A DNA stretch of 64,000 nucleotides, from NCBI GenBank assembly GCA_958451615.1, contig CAUDQR010000011.1:1-64000 (forward strand), read 5' to 3'. The notes below the pieces were generated by a model. That model saw only the letters and a list, made by a program, of their open reading frames with translations. It did not search any database and was not told the DNA's origin. The stretch comes from an uncultured Collinsella sp. (GTDB lineage: Bacteria > Actinomycetota > Coriobacteriia > Coriobacteriales > Coriobacteriaceae). This document shows, one piece after another, positions 28,495 to 37,198 of this stretch (positions within the stretch are counted from its first letter, which is position 1; each line of letters opens with the position of its first letter). Both the position numbers and the translations under genes were made by a program.

Positions 28495-31400
28495 ATGCGC
28501 AGGAATTCCATTTTTACGAAACGGTGGGTGAAGGGAAGCGCGGTCCTCGTTGCCACTGCAGCGACGCTCGTGTTTGCCAATCCCCAGCAGGCGATTGCCA
28601 CGCCACTCAAGGGCGTCGACTCGGCGACCGTGTCCCAGTCTGCCTCGAATGTCGTCGACATCGATTTCGCTGACGGCATCAAGGGCCGTATTACGTTCCT
28701 CGAGGACGGTATTTTCCGTTATAACGTCGACCCCAAGGGTGAGTTTTCCGAGTACGCCACGCCGCGTAGTAAGTCCCACACGGCTAAGATCCAGGCTCAG
28801 CCCGATACCTCGGACACCTACAGCAAGCCGAGTGCGACGGTTGCCGACAAGGGCGACACTATCGAGATCACCGGCGGAAAGGCGACCGTGATCCTGGACA
28901 AGGCGACTGGCAAGATGAGTATCAAGTCAGGCGACCGTGTCGTGGTTTCCGAGTCCGCGTCCCTCGACCTTGATAAGAAGGGTACCGTCCAGACGCTCGC
29001 CAAGGAGAAGTCCGAGAACTTCTTTGGCGGCGGCACCCAGAACGGACGCTTCCTGCACACCAACCAGACCATCGCCATCTCCAACACGAACAACTGGACC
29101 GATGGCGGCGTTGCCTCGCCCAACCCGTTTTATTGGACGAGTGACGGCTACGGCGTACTCCGAAACACGTTTGCAGAGGGTTCCTACGACTTCGGTTCCA
29201 CGGACTCATCGACGGTCACGACTTTGCACAGCGAGAATGAGTTTGATGCCTACTACTTCGTGGCGACCAACGAGGGCGCTTCGAACGTGGCAACCGAGAT
29301 GCTGCAGGACTACTACAAGGTGACCGGTAACCCGGTACTGCTGCCCGAGTACGGGTTCTACCTTGGTCATCTTAATGCCTATAACCGTGATGGCTGGTCA
29401 ACGACCTCGGGTCAAAAGAAGTGGGAGACCAAGGGCAGCAAGTCCTCGAGCGAGAAGGGCGACGTTAAGTACGAGTCTGGCATGTCGACGGGCTACAAGC
29501 TCGACGGCACACTTGCGGCCGAGACGCTCAACGGTGAGGGCCCTACGGTTGATACCGAGAACATGAAAGCGACCGATTTCGACCGCCAGTTCTCTGCTCG
29601 TCAGGTTATCGATGACTACGAGGACAACGACATGCCGCTCGGCTGGTTCCTGCCGAACGACGGTTACGGCGCCGGCTATGGCCAGAACGGTTACTACAAG
29701 ACCGGCGGCGTCAACTCCGACGGAGCGAGCTCGGCCGACCGTCTTAACGCTGTGCGTGCCAATGTCGACAACCTTAAGAAGTTCACCGAGTATGCCAACT
29801 CCAAGGGTGTGAGCACGGGCTTGTGGACCCAGTCCAACCTTGAGCCCGACAGCAACCCTGAGACCCCGTGGCATCTGCTTCGCGACTTCGACGCCGAGGT
29901 CAAGACGGGAGGCATCACTACCCTTAAGACCGACGTTGCCTGGGTTGGATCTGGCTACTCCTTTGGTCTTAATGGCATCAAGACAGCTTATGACACGGTG
30001 ACGACCGGCGCTAACAAGCGCCCCAACATCATCACGCTCGATGGTTGGGCCGGCACGCAGCGCTTTGGTGGCATTTGGACCGGCGACCAGTATGGCGGTA
30101 ACTGGGAGTACATTCGCTTCCATATCCCCACGTATATCGGTCAGAGTCTTTCGGGCAACCCCAACATCGGCTCCGACATGGATGGCATCTTTGGCGGCGA
30201 CCCCATCATCTCTGCGCGTGACTACCAGTGGAAGACGTTCACGCCCTCTATGCTTGACATGGACGGTTGGGGCACCTACCGTAAATCGCCCATGACGCAC
30301 GGCGATCCCTACACAGGCATCTCGCGCTTCTACCTCAAGCTCAAGGCGCAGCTCATGCCCTATATCTACACGAGCGCGGCCTCGGCGGCCAACATCGACA
30401 CGGGTAACGGCGATGCCGGCCTGCCCATGATCCGCGCCATGCTGCTTTCCGACAACTCCGAGTACGCCGCAAGCACTTCGACGCAGTACCAGTATATGTT
30501 CGGTGAGAACTTCCTAGTGGCACCGGTGTATCAGGATACCCAGGCAGACGAGAACGGCAACGACATTCGCAATGGGATTTACCTCCCCAACTACGGCACC
30601 GACGAGAATCCCACCATCTGGATCGATTACTTCTCGGGTAAGCAGTATCGCGGCGGCCAGGTTCTCAACAACTACGAGGCTCCGCTTTGGAAGCTGCCGC
30701 TGTTTGTGAAGGCCAACGCTATCGTGCCGATGTACGCCGAGAACAACAACCCCGAGGCCGTGAGCGACACCAACACCAAGGGTACCGACCGCAGCCAGCG
30801 TATCGTCGAGTTCTTCGCCACCGAGGGCGACGGCACCTTTACGCAGTACGAGGACGACGGCTCCTCCATCGAGAACAACACGACTGAGGACGATTCCTAC
30901 GGCACGATCGACAATATCTCCTACGGTGAGCATGTGAGCACCGTCTACAGCTCCAAGGCCGCAGGCGGCACCGCGACCTTTACCGCCGAGGCCTCGCAGG
31001 GCGGCTACAACGGCTACGACTCCAACCGCACCACGACCTTCGTGGCCAATGTGTCCGCCAAGCCCACGAGCGTTGTCGCCAAGAACGGCGGATCCGCACT
31101 CAACGTGGTTGAGGTCGACTCGCAGGAGACCTTTGACGCCGCGACCCCCGAGGCCGGCCAGGCGGTCTACTTCTACAGCGAGACCCCCAACCTCAACCAC
31201 TACGGCAGCGATGCGGACGGCACCGAGGCCGAGCAGGGCGAGAGCTTCAACAACACCAAGATCACCACGAACCCCAAGGTCTACGTCAAGTTCGCGAAGA
31301 CCGATGTTGCTGCAGCGGCGCAGACGCTTGAGCTGGGCGGTTTCGTGAACGCCGACGCCACGCTCACAGCCGATCGCCTCAACGAGAACCTCTCCGCACC

Positions 31401-34400
31401 CACGAACCTTGCTGCCCCCGAGGACGCCACGACCCCAACGAGCATCAAGCTCACCTGGGGAAAGGTCGATGGTGCTACCTCCTACGACCTTAAGGTCGAC
31501 GGCACTGTGTTTGCCGTGGGTGATGCGGCCGAGTTCACGCACACCGACCTCGCCTACAATAGCAAGCACACCTACCAGATTCGTTCGCGCAACGCCGAAG
31601 GTTACTCCGCCTGGAGCGATGTGCTCGAGGCGAACTCCGCACTCGATCCGTGGCGGAACGTCCCCGACGCCGAGGAAATCACCTGGGAGGGCTCACTTTA
31701 CGGCAGCCATAAGGCCGAGCTCGCCTTCGACCATGAGTTCCAGTCGGGCGACGGCGGTTTCCACTCCGGTGGCAACGATCTGGGCAAGGCGCTTACCGTT
31801 GACTATGGACGCGCTTACAAGCTCGATAAGCTCGAGTACTATCCGCGCGATGACGCCGGCAACGGCACCGTGACCAAGATGCGTGTTGAGACGAGTCTCG
31901 ATGGCGTCCACTGGACGAGCCAGGAGGTCGATTGGGCACGTTCCGCTGATTGTAAGACGGTAGCGTTTGACGGCACCGTGGCCGCCCGTTACGTGCGCAT
32001 GACACCGCTCGCCTCGGTCGGCAATTTCTTCTCCGCGTCCGAGATTGCCATCTACAAGACCGACGGCACGGATGGCTTCGCCGTGGGCTCCAACCTCAAC
32101 AAGGCCACGATCTCCGACGGAGACTACTCCAACATGAAGAACTATCTGGGCCTCGAGAATCGCGAGCCCGATACCCCGACGTTCGGTTCGCAGATCCGCG
32201 ACCACTTCGCCGACCTCAACGATAACGGCGTTTACGACGTCTACGATTACTCGTTCACCATGGCGGGTCTTGACGGCGGCACTAAACAAAAGGGCAAGGT
32301 CGCAGGTTCGCTCGCGGTGATTCCGAGCAAGACCGAGGTCGAGGCCGGTGATGAGATCACCGTTGATGTCTATGCGGCCGACGCCAAGAACGTCAACGCC
32401 CTGGGCGCCCTCGTCAACTTCAAGAGCGACCAGTTCGAGTTTGTGTCCGAGAGCATCGCGCAGGACGGCTCGACTGCCGGCATGGAGAACCTGTCTCGCG
32501 AGAAGGTCCAGTTCGTGGACGGAACGCAGACTATCAATCTCGCCTTTGCCAACCGCGGCGATGGCAGGCTCTACAACGGTACTGGCGCGGTGGCGAGTTT
32601 CAAGCTCAAGGCCAAGACCGCCGGAAAGGTCGAACTGCCCTCGACATCTTGGCTTATCGGCCCGGCATGCGACGCACTTGAGTTTGCGAGCGACGGCACG
32701 GTGACGATGCCGGACGTTCCTCAGCCAACGGTCGCCGAGTACGCCCAGGATGCCTTCAACATCACGATGACCAACGATGAGCTCACGACCGACGACGGGA
32801 CCAACGTCGAGAAACTTATCCAGCAGAAGAGCTATAACGCGCTGTTCGATAATAACGAGGGCGACAACGGCTTTGAGTTCCTGTGGAACTGGAGTGGCAA
32901 CTGGGACAGCGAGGGTAAGCTACCGAGTTACGTGAAGCTTCCCACCACGATGACATTCGCATTTAAGACGCCGTCGAAACTCGATAGCGTCGAGGTCGTT
33001 AACCGCAACGGCGGCAACGGAACCGTACAGAAGATCAAGGCCGTCGTGACGTTCGAGGATGGCTCGATCCAAGAGTTCGCGGGCGGGGAGTACGATTCCT
33101 TCCTGGCTCGCTACGCCTTTGACCTCTCTGCCGAGAACAAGGGCAAGAAGGCGACCAAGGTCGAGGTCACGCCGCTTGAGGCATCGGGTGACCAGATGCT
33201 CACACTGCGTGAGGTCAACTTCAACTACACGCAGGGTGTCGAGGCCATCGAGGGTGTCGAGCTAGGCAAGAACCAGACCGAGTTCTTTGAAGGCGACATT
33301 ACGCCCGTCGACGCCAAGGCTACGCCTGAGAGCGCTGGCTACCCCTATGTGACGGTCGAGAGCTCCGACCCCTCTGTGGTAAGCGTCTCCGCTGTTCAGG
33401 CTGGCGATAGCGTGAGCTACTACCTGCGTGCCAACAAGGCCGGCAAGGCAAAGATCACGGTGGCGTCGGTACTCGACCCCTCCAAGACCGCATCCTATGA
33501 GGTCGAGGTCAAGGCTGGTGTCGATACCTCTGCGCTCGTGGCAGCGCTTTCCAAGGCCGCGGGCTACAGCGAGTCCGTCTACACCAAGGATTCCTATGCA
33601 GCTCTCACCACTGCGGTCGAGGCGGCTCGGAAGCTCCTCGACAGCGGCCAGGGCAGCTATAGCAAGAAGGATGTCGCAGACGCCACTGCCAAGATCGAGA
33701 AGGCAATCGACGGCCTCAAGATGCGCCCTGTCGATGAGAAGATCCTCATCAACACGCCCGAGAACCGCAAGAACGTCAAGGTGGCCGACTTCTCGAGTGA
33801 GGCCGACTACGAGGGCAGCAACGCCGTCAACGCTCTCGACGGCGACGAGCGGACGCTTTGGCACAGCGACTGGGCCCATGGGACCGGTATGCCCCAGTAT
33901 CTGAGTGTCGACCTGGGCCGCGACTACGATCTCACCGACGTTACATTCCTGCCGCGCCAGGACGGCGGCACTAACGGCGATATCTTCGAGGCCGAGATAC
34001 TGGTCTCCGACACTGCCGACGGTTATGAGATGGGCACCGCCGCGTCGATGGGTACGTTCGCCTTCGACAACGACGGCCGCGTGCTCACCGACCGTGGCGA
34101 CTGGAAGCAGATGAGCTTTGGCGCCGCGCGCGGTCGCTACGTGACCGTCAAGGTGATTCACGCCGGCGGTGGCGACGTTGATGCCTACTGCAGCATGGCG
34201 GAGCTCAAGTTCTACGGTACGGCCGTCCCCGATCCGGTGGCGAAGGATGATCTCGCTACCGCGATCGAAAAGGTTGATGCCGAGGTTGCTGCCGGCGACC
34301 TCAAGGCCGGTGACTACACCGAGGCCTCCTGGACGGCGCTCGAGAACGCCCTGGCGAGCGCCCGCGCCATCTTGAGCGATGAGGACGCCACGCAGGACGA

Positions 34401-34908
34401 GGTCGACCAGGCGCTCAGGGCGCTCGAGAGCGCCCGCGGCGCGCTCGAGAAGACCCCGGTGGTCCCGGTCGAGAATCCGACTAAGAAGCAGCTCAAGGCC
34501 CTGGTCAAGCAGGCGAAGGAGACTGACACCAGGGGCAAGACGGACGAGTCTGTCAAGGCCCTGACGGATGCCATTACCTACGCCGAGGACATCTTGGGTG
34601 ATGAGAATGCTTCCGACACCCAGCTCCAGGCGGCCTATGACCAGCTCAAGCTGGCCATTGAGAGCCTCAGGGATGCCGACTCCGGCAACCAGGGCGGCTC
34701 GGGCAACCAGGGTTCCGGCAATGGCTCGAACGGCGGCAACCAGGCGGGCAAGCCCGCAGGCGACAAGGCCCAGGGCAGCAAGAAGAACGGTTCGGCGATC
34801 CCCAATACCGGCGACCAGACGGCGGCGACCGTCGTGACCGTCGGTGGTCTCGGCGCCATCATCGCCGCGATCGGCGCTTTCTTCCATCGTCGCAGCAAGG
34901 CCAAGTAG
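28495..34908 (+). CDS. Cell-wall-anchored multimodular GH31 glycosidase
   Basis: A surface enzyme of 2137 residues. A signal peptide (1-40) precedes a GH31 alpha-glycosidase. The likely nucleophile is D480 in LKTDVAWVG and the acid/base lies in GSDMDGIFGG (D561/D563). These motifs resemble the GH31 subfamily that removes alpha-N-acetylgalactosamine rather than glucosidases, which would suit mucin; this is an inference. Then follow Fn3 (about 969-1048), a discoidin/CBM32-like domain (1052-1190), a dockerin-like EF-hand segment DLNDNGVYDVYDYSF (to 1261), a cohesin-like domain (1266-1402), a second CBM-like domain (1416-1580), a Big-like domain, FIVAR, discoidin (1750-1909), two more FIVAR, a Gly/Asn linker, the sorting signal IPNTG (from 2102), a hydrophobic helix and RRSKAK. 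AGAAAGGAGACC gives the start. Confidence 0.93.
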   Translation: MRRNSIFTKRWVKGSAVLVATAATLVFANPQQAIATPLKGVDSATVSQSASNVVDIDFADGIKGRITFLEDGIFRYNVDPKGEFSEYATPRSKSHTAKIQAQPDTSDTYSKPSATVADKGDTIEITGGKATVILDKATGKMSIKSGDRVVVSESASLDLDKKGTVQTLAKEKSENFFGGGTQNGRFLHTNQTIAISNTNNWTDGGVASPNPFYWTSDGYGVLRNTFAEGSYDFGSTDSSTVTTLHSENEFDAYYFVATNEGASNVATEMLQDYYKVTGNPVLLPEYGFYLGHLNAYNRDGWSTTSGQKKWETKGSKSSSEKGDVKYESGMSTGYKLDGTLAAETLNGEGPTVDTENMKATDFDRQFSARQVIDDYEDNDMPLGWFLPNDGYGAGYGQNGYYKTGGVNSDGASSADRLNAVRANVDNLKKFTEYANSKGVSTGLWTQSNLEPDSNPETPWHLLRDFDAEVKTGGITTLKTDVAWVGSGYSFGLNGIKTAYDTVTTGANKRPNIITLDGWAGTQRFGGIWTGDQYGGNWEYIRFHIPTYIGQSLSGNPNIGSDMDGIFGGDPIISARDYQWKTFTPSMLDMDGWGTYRKSPMTHGDPYTGISRFYLKLKAQLMPYIYTSAASAANIDTGNGDAGLPMIRAMLLSDNSEYAASTSTQYQYMFGENFLVAPVYQDTQADENGNDIRNGIYLPNYGTDENPTIWIDYFSGKQYRGGQVLNNYEAPLWKLPLFVKANAIVPMYAENNNPEAVSDTNTKGTDRSQRIVEFFATEGDGTFTQYEDDGSSIENNTTEDDSYGTIDNISYGEHVSTVYSSKAAGGTATFTAEASQGGYNGYDSNRTTTFVANVSAKPTSVVAKNGGSALNVVEVDSQETFDAATPEAGQAVYFYSETPNLNHYGSDADGTEAEQGESFNNTKITTNPKVYVKFAKTDVAAAAQTLELGGFVNADATLTADRLNENLSAPTNLAAPEDATTPTSIKLTWGKVDGATSYDLKVDGTVFAVGDAAEFTHTDLAYNSKHTYQIRSRNAEGYSAWSDVLEANSALDPWRNVPDAEEITWEGSLYGSHKAELAFDHEFQSGDGGFHSGGNDLGKALTVDYGRAYKLDKLEYYPRDDAGNGTVTKMRVETSLDGVHWTSQEVDWARSADCKTVAFDGTVAARYVRMTPLASVGNFFSASEIAIYKTDGTDGFAVGSNLNKATISDGDYSNMKNYLGLENREPDTPTFGSQIRDHFADLNDNGVYDVYDYSFTMAGLDGGTKQKGKVAGSLAVIPSKTEVEAGDEITVDVYAADAKNVNALGALVNFKSDQFEFVSESIAQDGSTAGMENLSREKVQFVDGTQTINLAFANRGDGRLYNGTGAVASFKLKAKTAGKVELPSTSWLIGPACDALEFASDGTVTMPDVPQPTVAEYAQDAFNITMTNDELTTDDGTNVEKLIQQKSYNALFDNNEGDNGFEFLWNWSGNWDSEGKLPSYVKLPTTMTFAFKTPSKLDSVEVVNRNGGNGTVQKIKAVVTFEDGSIQEFAGGEYDSFLARYAFDLSAENKGKKATKVEVTPLEASGDQMLTLREVNFNYTQGVEAIEGVELGKNQTEFFEGDITPVDAKATPESAGYPYVTVESSDPSVVSVSAVQAGDSVSYYLRANKAGKAKITVASVLDPSKTASYEVEVKAGVDTSALVAALSKAAGYSESVYTKDSYAALTTAVEAARKLLDSGQGSYSKKDVADATAKIEKAIDGLKMRPVDEKILINTPENRKNVKVADFSSEADYEGSNAVNALDGDERTLWHSDWAHGTGMPQYLSVDLGRDYDLTDVTFLPRQDGGTNGDIFEAEILVSDTADGYEMGTAASMGTFAFDNDGRVLTDRGDWKQMSFGAARGRYVTVKVIHAGGGDVDAYCSMAELKFYGTAVPDPVAKDDLATAIEKVDAEVAAGDLKAGDYTEASWTALENALASARAILSDEDATQDEVDQALRALESARGALEKTPVVPVENPTKKQLKALVKQAKETDTRGKTDESVKALTDAITYAEDILGDENASDTQLQAAYDQLKLAIESLRDADSGNQGGSGNQGSGNGSNGGNQAGKPAGDKAQGSKKNGSAIPNTGDQTAATVVTVGGLGAIIAAIGAFFHRRSKAK

Positions 34909-34928
34909 CCCCAGCAACAGCTAAGCAA

Positions 34929-34970
34929 GCGTGCCCGCCGTCCCACCCAAGGACGGTGGGCATGCTTTTT
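34929..34970 (+). terminator. Terminator after the GH31 gene
   Basis: A 15-bp stem with two G-T pairs (GCGTGCCCGCCGTCC with GGACGGTGGGCATGC) has a 7-nt loop and is followed by TTTTT. Confidence 0.92.
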
Positions 34971-35125
34971 GAATGTAGGCGGAAAGCTCCGACCCTTCGG
35001 CCTTAATCTCGCAAAGCATTCCGTCTCTCACCGAACACATCGGCATCGGTGGCTATACTTGAATTATTTGCAGTTAAGGGTCGCGGATTCGCTGCGTCAC
35101 CGCTCTCAACAGGAGGTCTATGTTT

Positions 35126-35590
35126 ATGGCAGATCAGAAGCCGGTTGTCGGGATCATCATGGGTTCCAAGTCCGATCTGGGCGTTATGGAAGGCTGCACC
35201 GCCGAGCTCGAGGCACTGGGTGTGCCCTATGAGCTCGTCATTGCGAGCGCGCACCGCACGCCGGCGAAGGTCCACGACTGGGCTTCGACTGCCGCCGATC
35301 GCGGTATCAAAGTGATTATCGCCGCCGCCGGCAAGGCCGCTCACTTGGGTGGTGTCGTGGCTGCCTTTACGCCGCTGCCGGTTATCGGCGTGCCTATGAA
35401 GACGAGTGACCTGGGCGGTATGGATTCGCTGCTGTCGATGGTGCAGATGCCTTCGGGCGTGCCCGTGGCCTGCGTTGCCATCAACGGTGCCAAGAACGCC
35501 GCCATCTATGCCACACAGATTCTGGGTGCTTGCGACCCCGAGTACCGCAAGGTTATCGAGAAGATGAAGCAGGAGATGGCTGACGCCTAA
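35126..35590 (+). CDS. purE: N5-carboxyaminoimidazole ribonucleotide mutase
   Basis: A class I PurE of 154 residues that converts N5-CAIR to CAIR in purine synthesis. The conserved GIIMGSKSDL near residue 9, IASAHRTP near 40 and AAAGKAAHLGGV near 70 carry the catalytic serine and histidine. Of the two in-frame ATGs, 35126 is preferred because AGGAGGT then lies 9 nt away; the one at 35120 is too close. A purK gene is not in the window. The sortase gene starts 35 bp downstream. Confidence 0.96.
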   Translation: MADQKPVVGIIMGSKSDLGVMEGCTAELEALGVPYELVIASAHRTPAKVHDWASTAADRGIKVIIAAAGKAAHLGGVVAAFTPLPVIGVPMKTSDLGGMDSLLSMVQMPSGVPVACVAINGAKNAAIYATQILGACDPEYRKVIEKMKQEMADA

Positions 35591-35625
35591 GCGTTCCGCC
35601 GTTTCACCGCAGTATAAGGAGAGCC

Positions 35626-36624
35626 ATGTCCGATTATCAGGGAAAACGATTCAAGGCTTCTCAGATTCCCGATCCGTCGAAGCCGGGTGCTGCCCGTGCG
35701 GCACAGCAGGGTCGGACATCCTCTCCTCAGCAGCCGCGCGCGCCGCGCCCCGTGACACCGGCGACGCATCGTCGACAGGACGCGCCGGCCGCATATCGTC
35801 CTTCGTCTTATAGCTCCGCTAAGAAGCCGCCCCGGTCTTCATCGCATGCCGCGCCGTCGGATCGCACCGAGCCGCCGCGCAAAAAGCGCCACTCCATTAT
35901 TCCCATTCTGCTCATCATCATCGGTATCGGTCTGATTGTCGCCGCCGCCGCTATTTTTATTAATGCCCAGATTGGCTATAAGCAGGCGAGCGATTCGTAT
36001 CAGAAAATCGAGAAGCAATATGTAAGCGATAAGGACGCCAGCGGCGTGCCGATTATCGACTTTGATGCGCTTGCTCAGACGAACCCCGAGATTGTGGGTT
36101 GGATTTACGTGCCGGGAACCAACATCAACTATCCCGTGGTGCAGACCAACAACAACTCCAAATACCTCAACACGCTGTTCGATGGCACGTCTAACGCCTC
36201 GGGTGCCATCTTCTTGGATAGCGATGACACCGCGCCGGGAATGGTCGACCAGCAGACCACGATCTACGGCCACCATATGAACGATGGGTCGATGTTCAAC
36301 GTGATTTCGGATACGACTGACCAGGCAACGTTCGATAGCATTGAATATGTGTACTACATCACGCGCGATGCGACGTATAAGTTGCGTCCGCTGGCGACCA
36401 AGGTGGTCGAGGACACGTATGCCAAGGCGCGCACGACCAATTTTGAGGGCGACGACGGACTCAAGAACTACCTGTCCGAGATGCTCGACGGCGCTTCTGC
36501 CGTGGCGAGTGATGCCACCGATCGTGCCGCTTCGGCAACTAAGGTTGTAACGCTTGTGACCTGTCGTTCGCTGTCGCTGAGCAACACACGCGCCGTCATG
36601 GTGCTCACGCCGGTCGAGGAATAA
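35626..36624 (+). CDS. Class B sortase
   Basis: A membrane-anchored transpeptidase of 332 residues. The first 85 residues are proline- and arginine-rich and cytoplasmic, and one transmembrane helix lies at about 88-112. The catalytic domain has the class B pattern: VGWIYVPGTNINYPVVQ near 155, the catalytic histidine in IYGHHMNDGSMF (H216/H217), the nucleophile C313 in VTLVTC, and R322 in SNTRAVM. It cuts surface proteins at a sorting motif and links them to the cell wall or to each other. The GH31 protein with IPNTG is encoded two genes upstream and is a possible substrate, although housekeeping anchoring is more often done by class A/E enzymes. Confidence 0.93.
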   Translation: MSDYQGKRFKASQIPDPSKPGAARAAQQGRTSSPQQPRAPRPVTPATHRRQDAPAAYRPSSYSSAKKPPRSSSHAAPSDRTEPPRKKRHSIIPILLIIIGIGLIVAAAAIFINAQIGYKQASDSYQKIEKQYVSDKDASGVPIIDFDALAQTNPEIVGWIYVPGTNINYPVVQTNNNSKYLNTLFDGTSNASGAIFLDSDDTAPGMVDQQTTIYGHHMNDGSMFNVISDTTDQATFDSIEYVYYITRDATYKLRPLATKVVEDTYAKARTTNFEGDDGLKNYLSEMLDGASAVASDATDRAASATKVVTLVTCRSLSLSNTRAVMVLTPVEE

Positions 36625-36633
36625 GTTGTTCGA

Positions 36634-36671
36634 GAGTAGCTAAAAAGGCCCCGTCCCAAATTGGCTACTCG
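36634..36671. repeat. GGGAC-core palindromic repeat
   Basis: GAGTAGC and GCTACTC enclose a loop with GGCCCCGTCCCAAATT, the same loop as in the repeat at 361-399. The arms differ slightly between the copies but remain complementary within each. It sits just behind the sortase stop and could also act as a terminator. Confidence 0.7.
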
Positions 36672-36691
36672 ACGACGGTAAGGGAGAAATG

Positions 36692-37108
36692 ATGCTCGAG
36701 AGTGGCAAATTGATGCCTTCGATTGATGCTTGGCTGCGCGAGGCCAAGGCCGATGCTTCGGCGGCAGGCTGTGGGATGTATCTGACGCATAACGGTGTGG
36801 TGCGCGCGACGCCCAAGGCTGAGGTGCGCGGAGTCGAGGCCGATGGCGTGGCGCCTGGGCATAAGGTGGGCGGCATGGTGTTTGGCTTCGATGCTCAGAA
36901 GGTGCAGGCTGCTATCGAGGCGACGCGTGCGATGCCGGGTATCGGCTATGTGCGTGTGTGGCTGGCAAGCGGCGAGCTTGCCGTAGGTGACGACATCATG
37001 CTCGTGCTCATCGGCGGGGACATTCGCCCGCACGTGGTCGATGCGCTGCAGGCGCTCGTTGGCACCATTAAGAACGAATGCGTGAGTGAGGTCGAGCGCG
37101 AGGCGTAG
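36692..37108 (+). CDS. MoaE-like molybdopterin synthase subunit homologue
   Basis: A protein of 138 residues. The C-terminal part, with IMLVLIGGDIRPHVVDALQAL and IKNECVSEVE, resembles the MoaE fold, in which MoaE and MoaD insert sulfur into the molybdenum cofactor precursor. No other cofactor gene (moaA, moaC, moaD, mogA) is in the window, and the usual lysine-rich catalytic region is hard to see, so the gene may have another role. The start at 36692 has GGGAG at better spacing than the adjacent ATG at 36689. Confidence 0.65.
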   Translation: MLESGKLMPSIDAWLREAKADASAAGCGMYLTHNGVVRATPKAEVRGVEADGVAPGHKVGGMVFGFDAQKVQAAIEATRAMPGIGYVRVWLASGELAVGDDIMLVLIGGDIRPHVVDALQALVGTIKNECVSEVEREA

Positions 37109-37138
37109 AGGCTTGCGTCGATAGAAGGATCGTTTATA

Positions 37139-37177
37139 AAAATGCCCACCGGTACGTGTGATACCGGCGGGCATTTT
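37139..37177. terminator. Bidirectional terminator between convergent genes
   Basis: AAAATGCCCACCGGTA and TACCGGCGGGCATTTT form a 16-bp stem with one mismatch. The T and A ends allow termination from both sides. Confidence 0.85.
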
Positions 37178-37198
37178 GCGTTTTGGGCGCGGTGGGCG

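Noticed and set aside
33262..34917. Open frame of 551 codons opposite the end of the GH31 gene
   Set aside because: Antisense shadow; the plus strand carries recognisable FIVAR, discoidin and sorting-signal domains.
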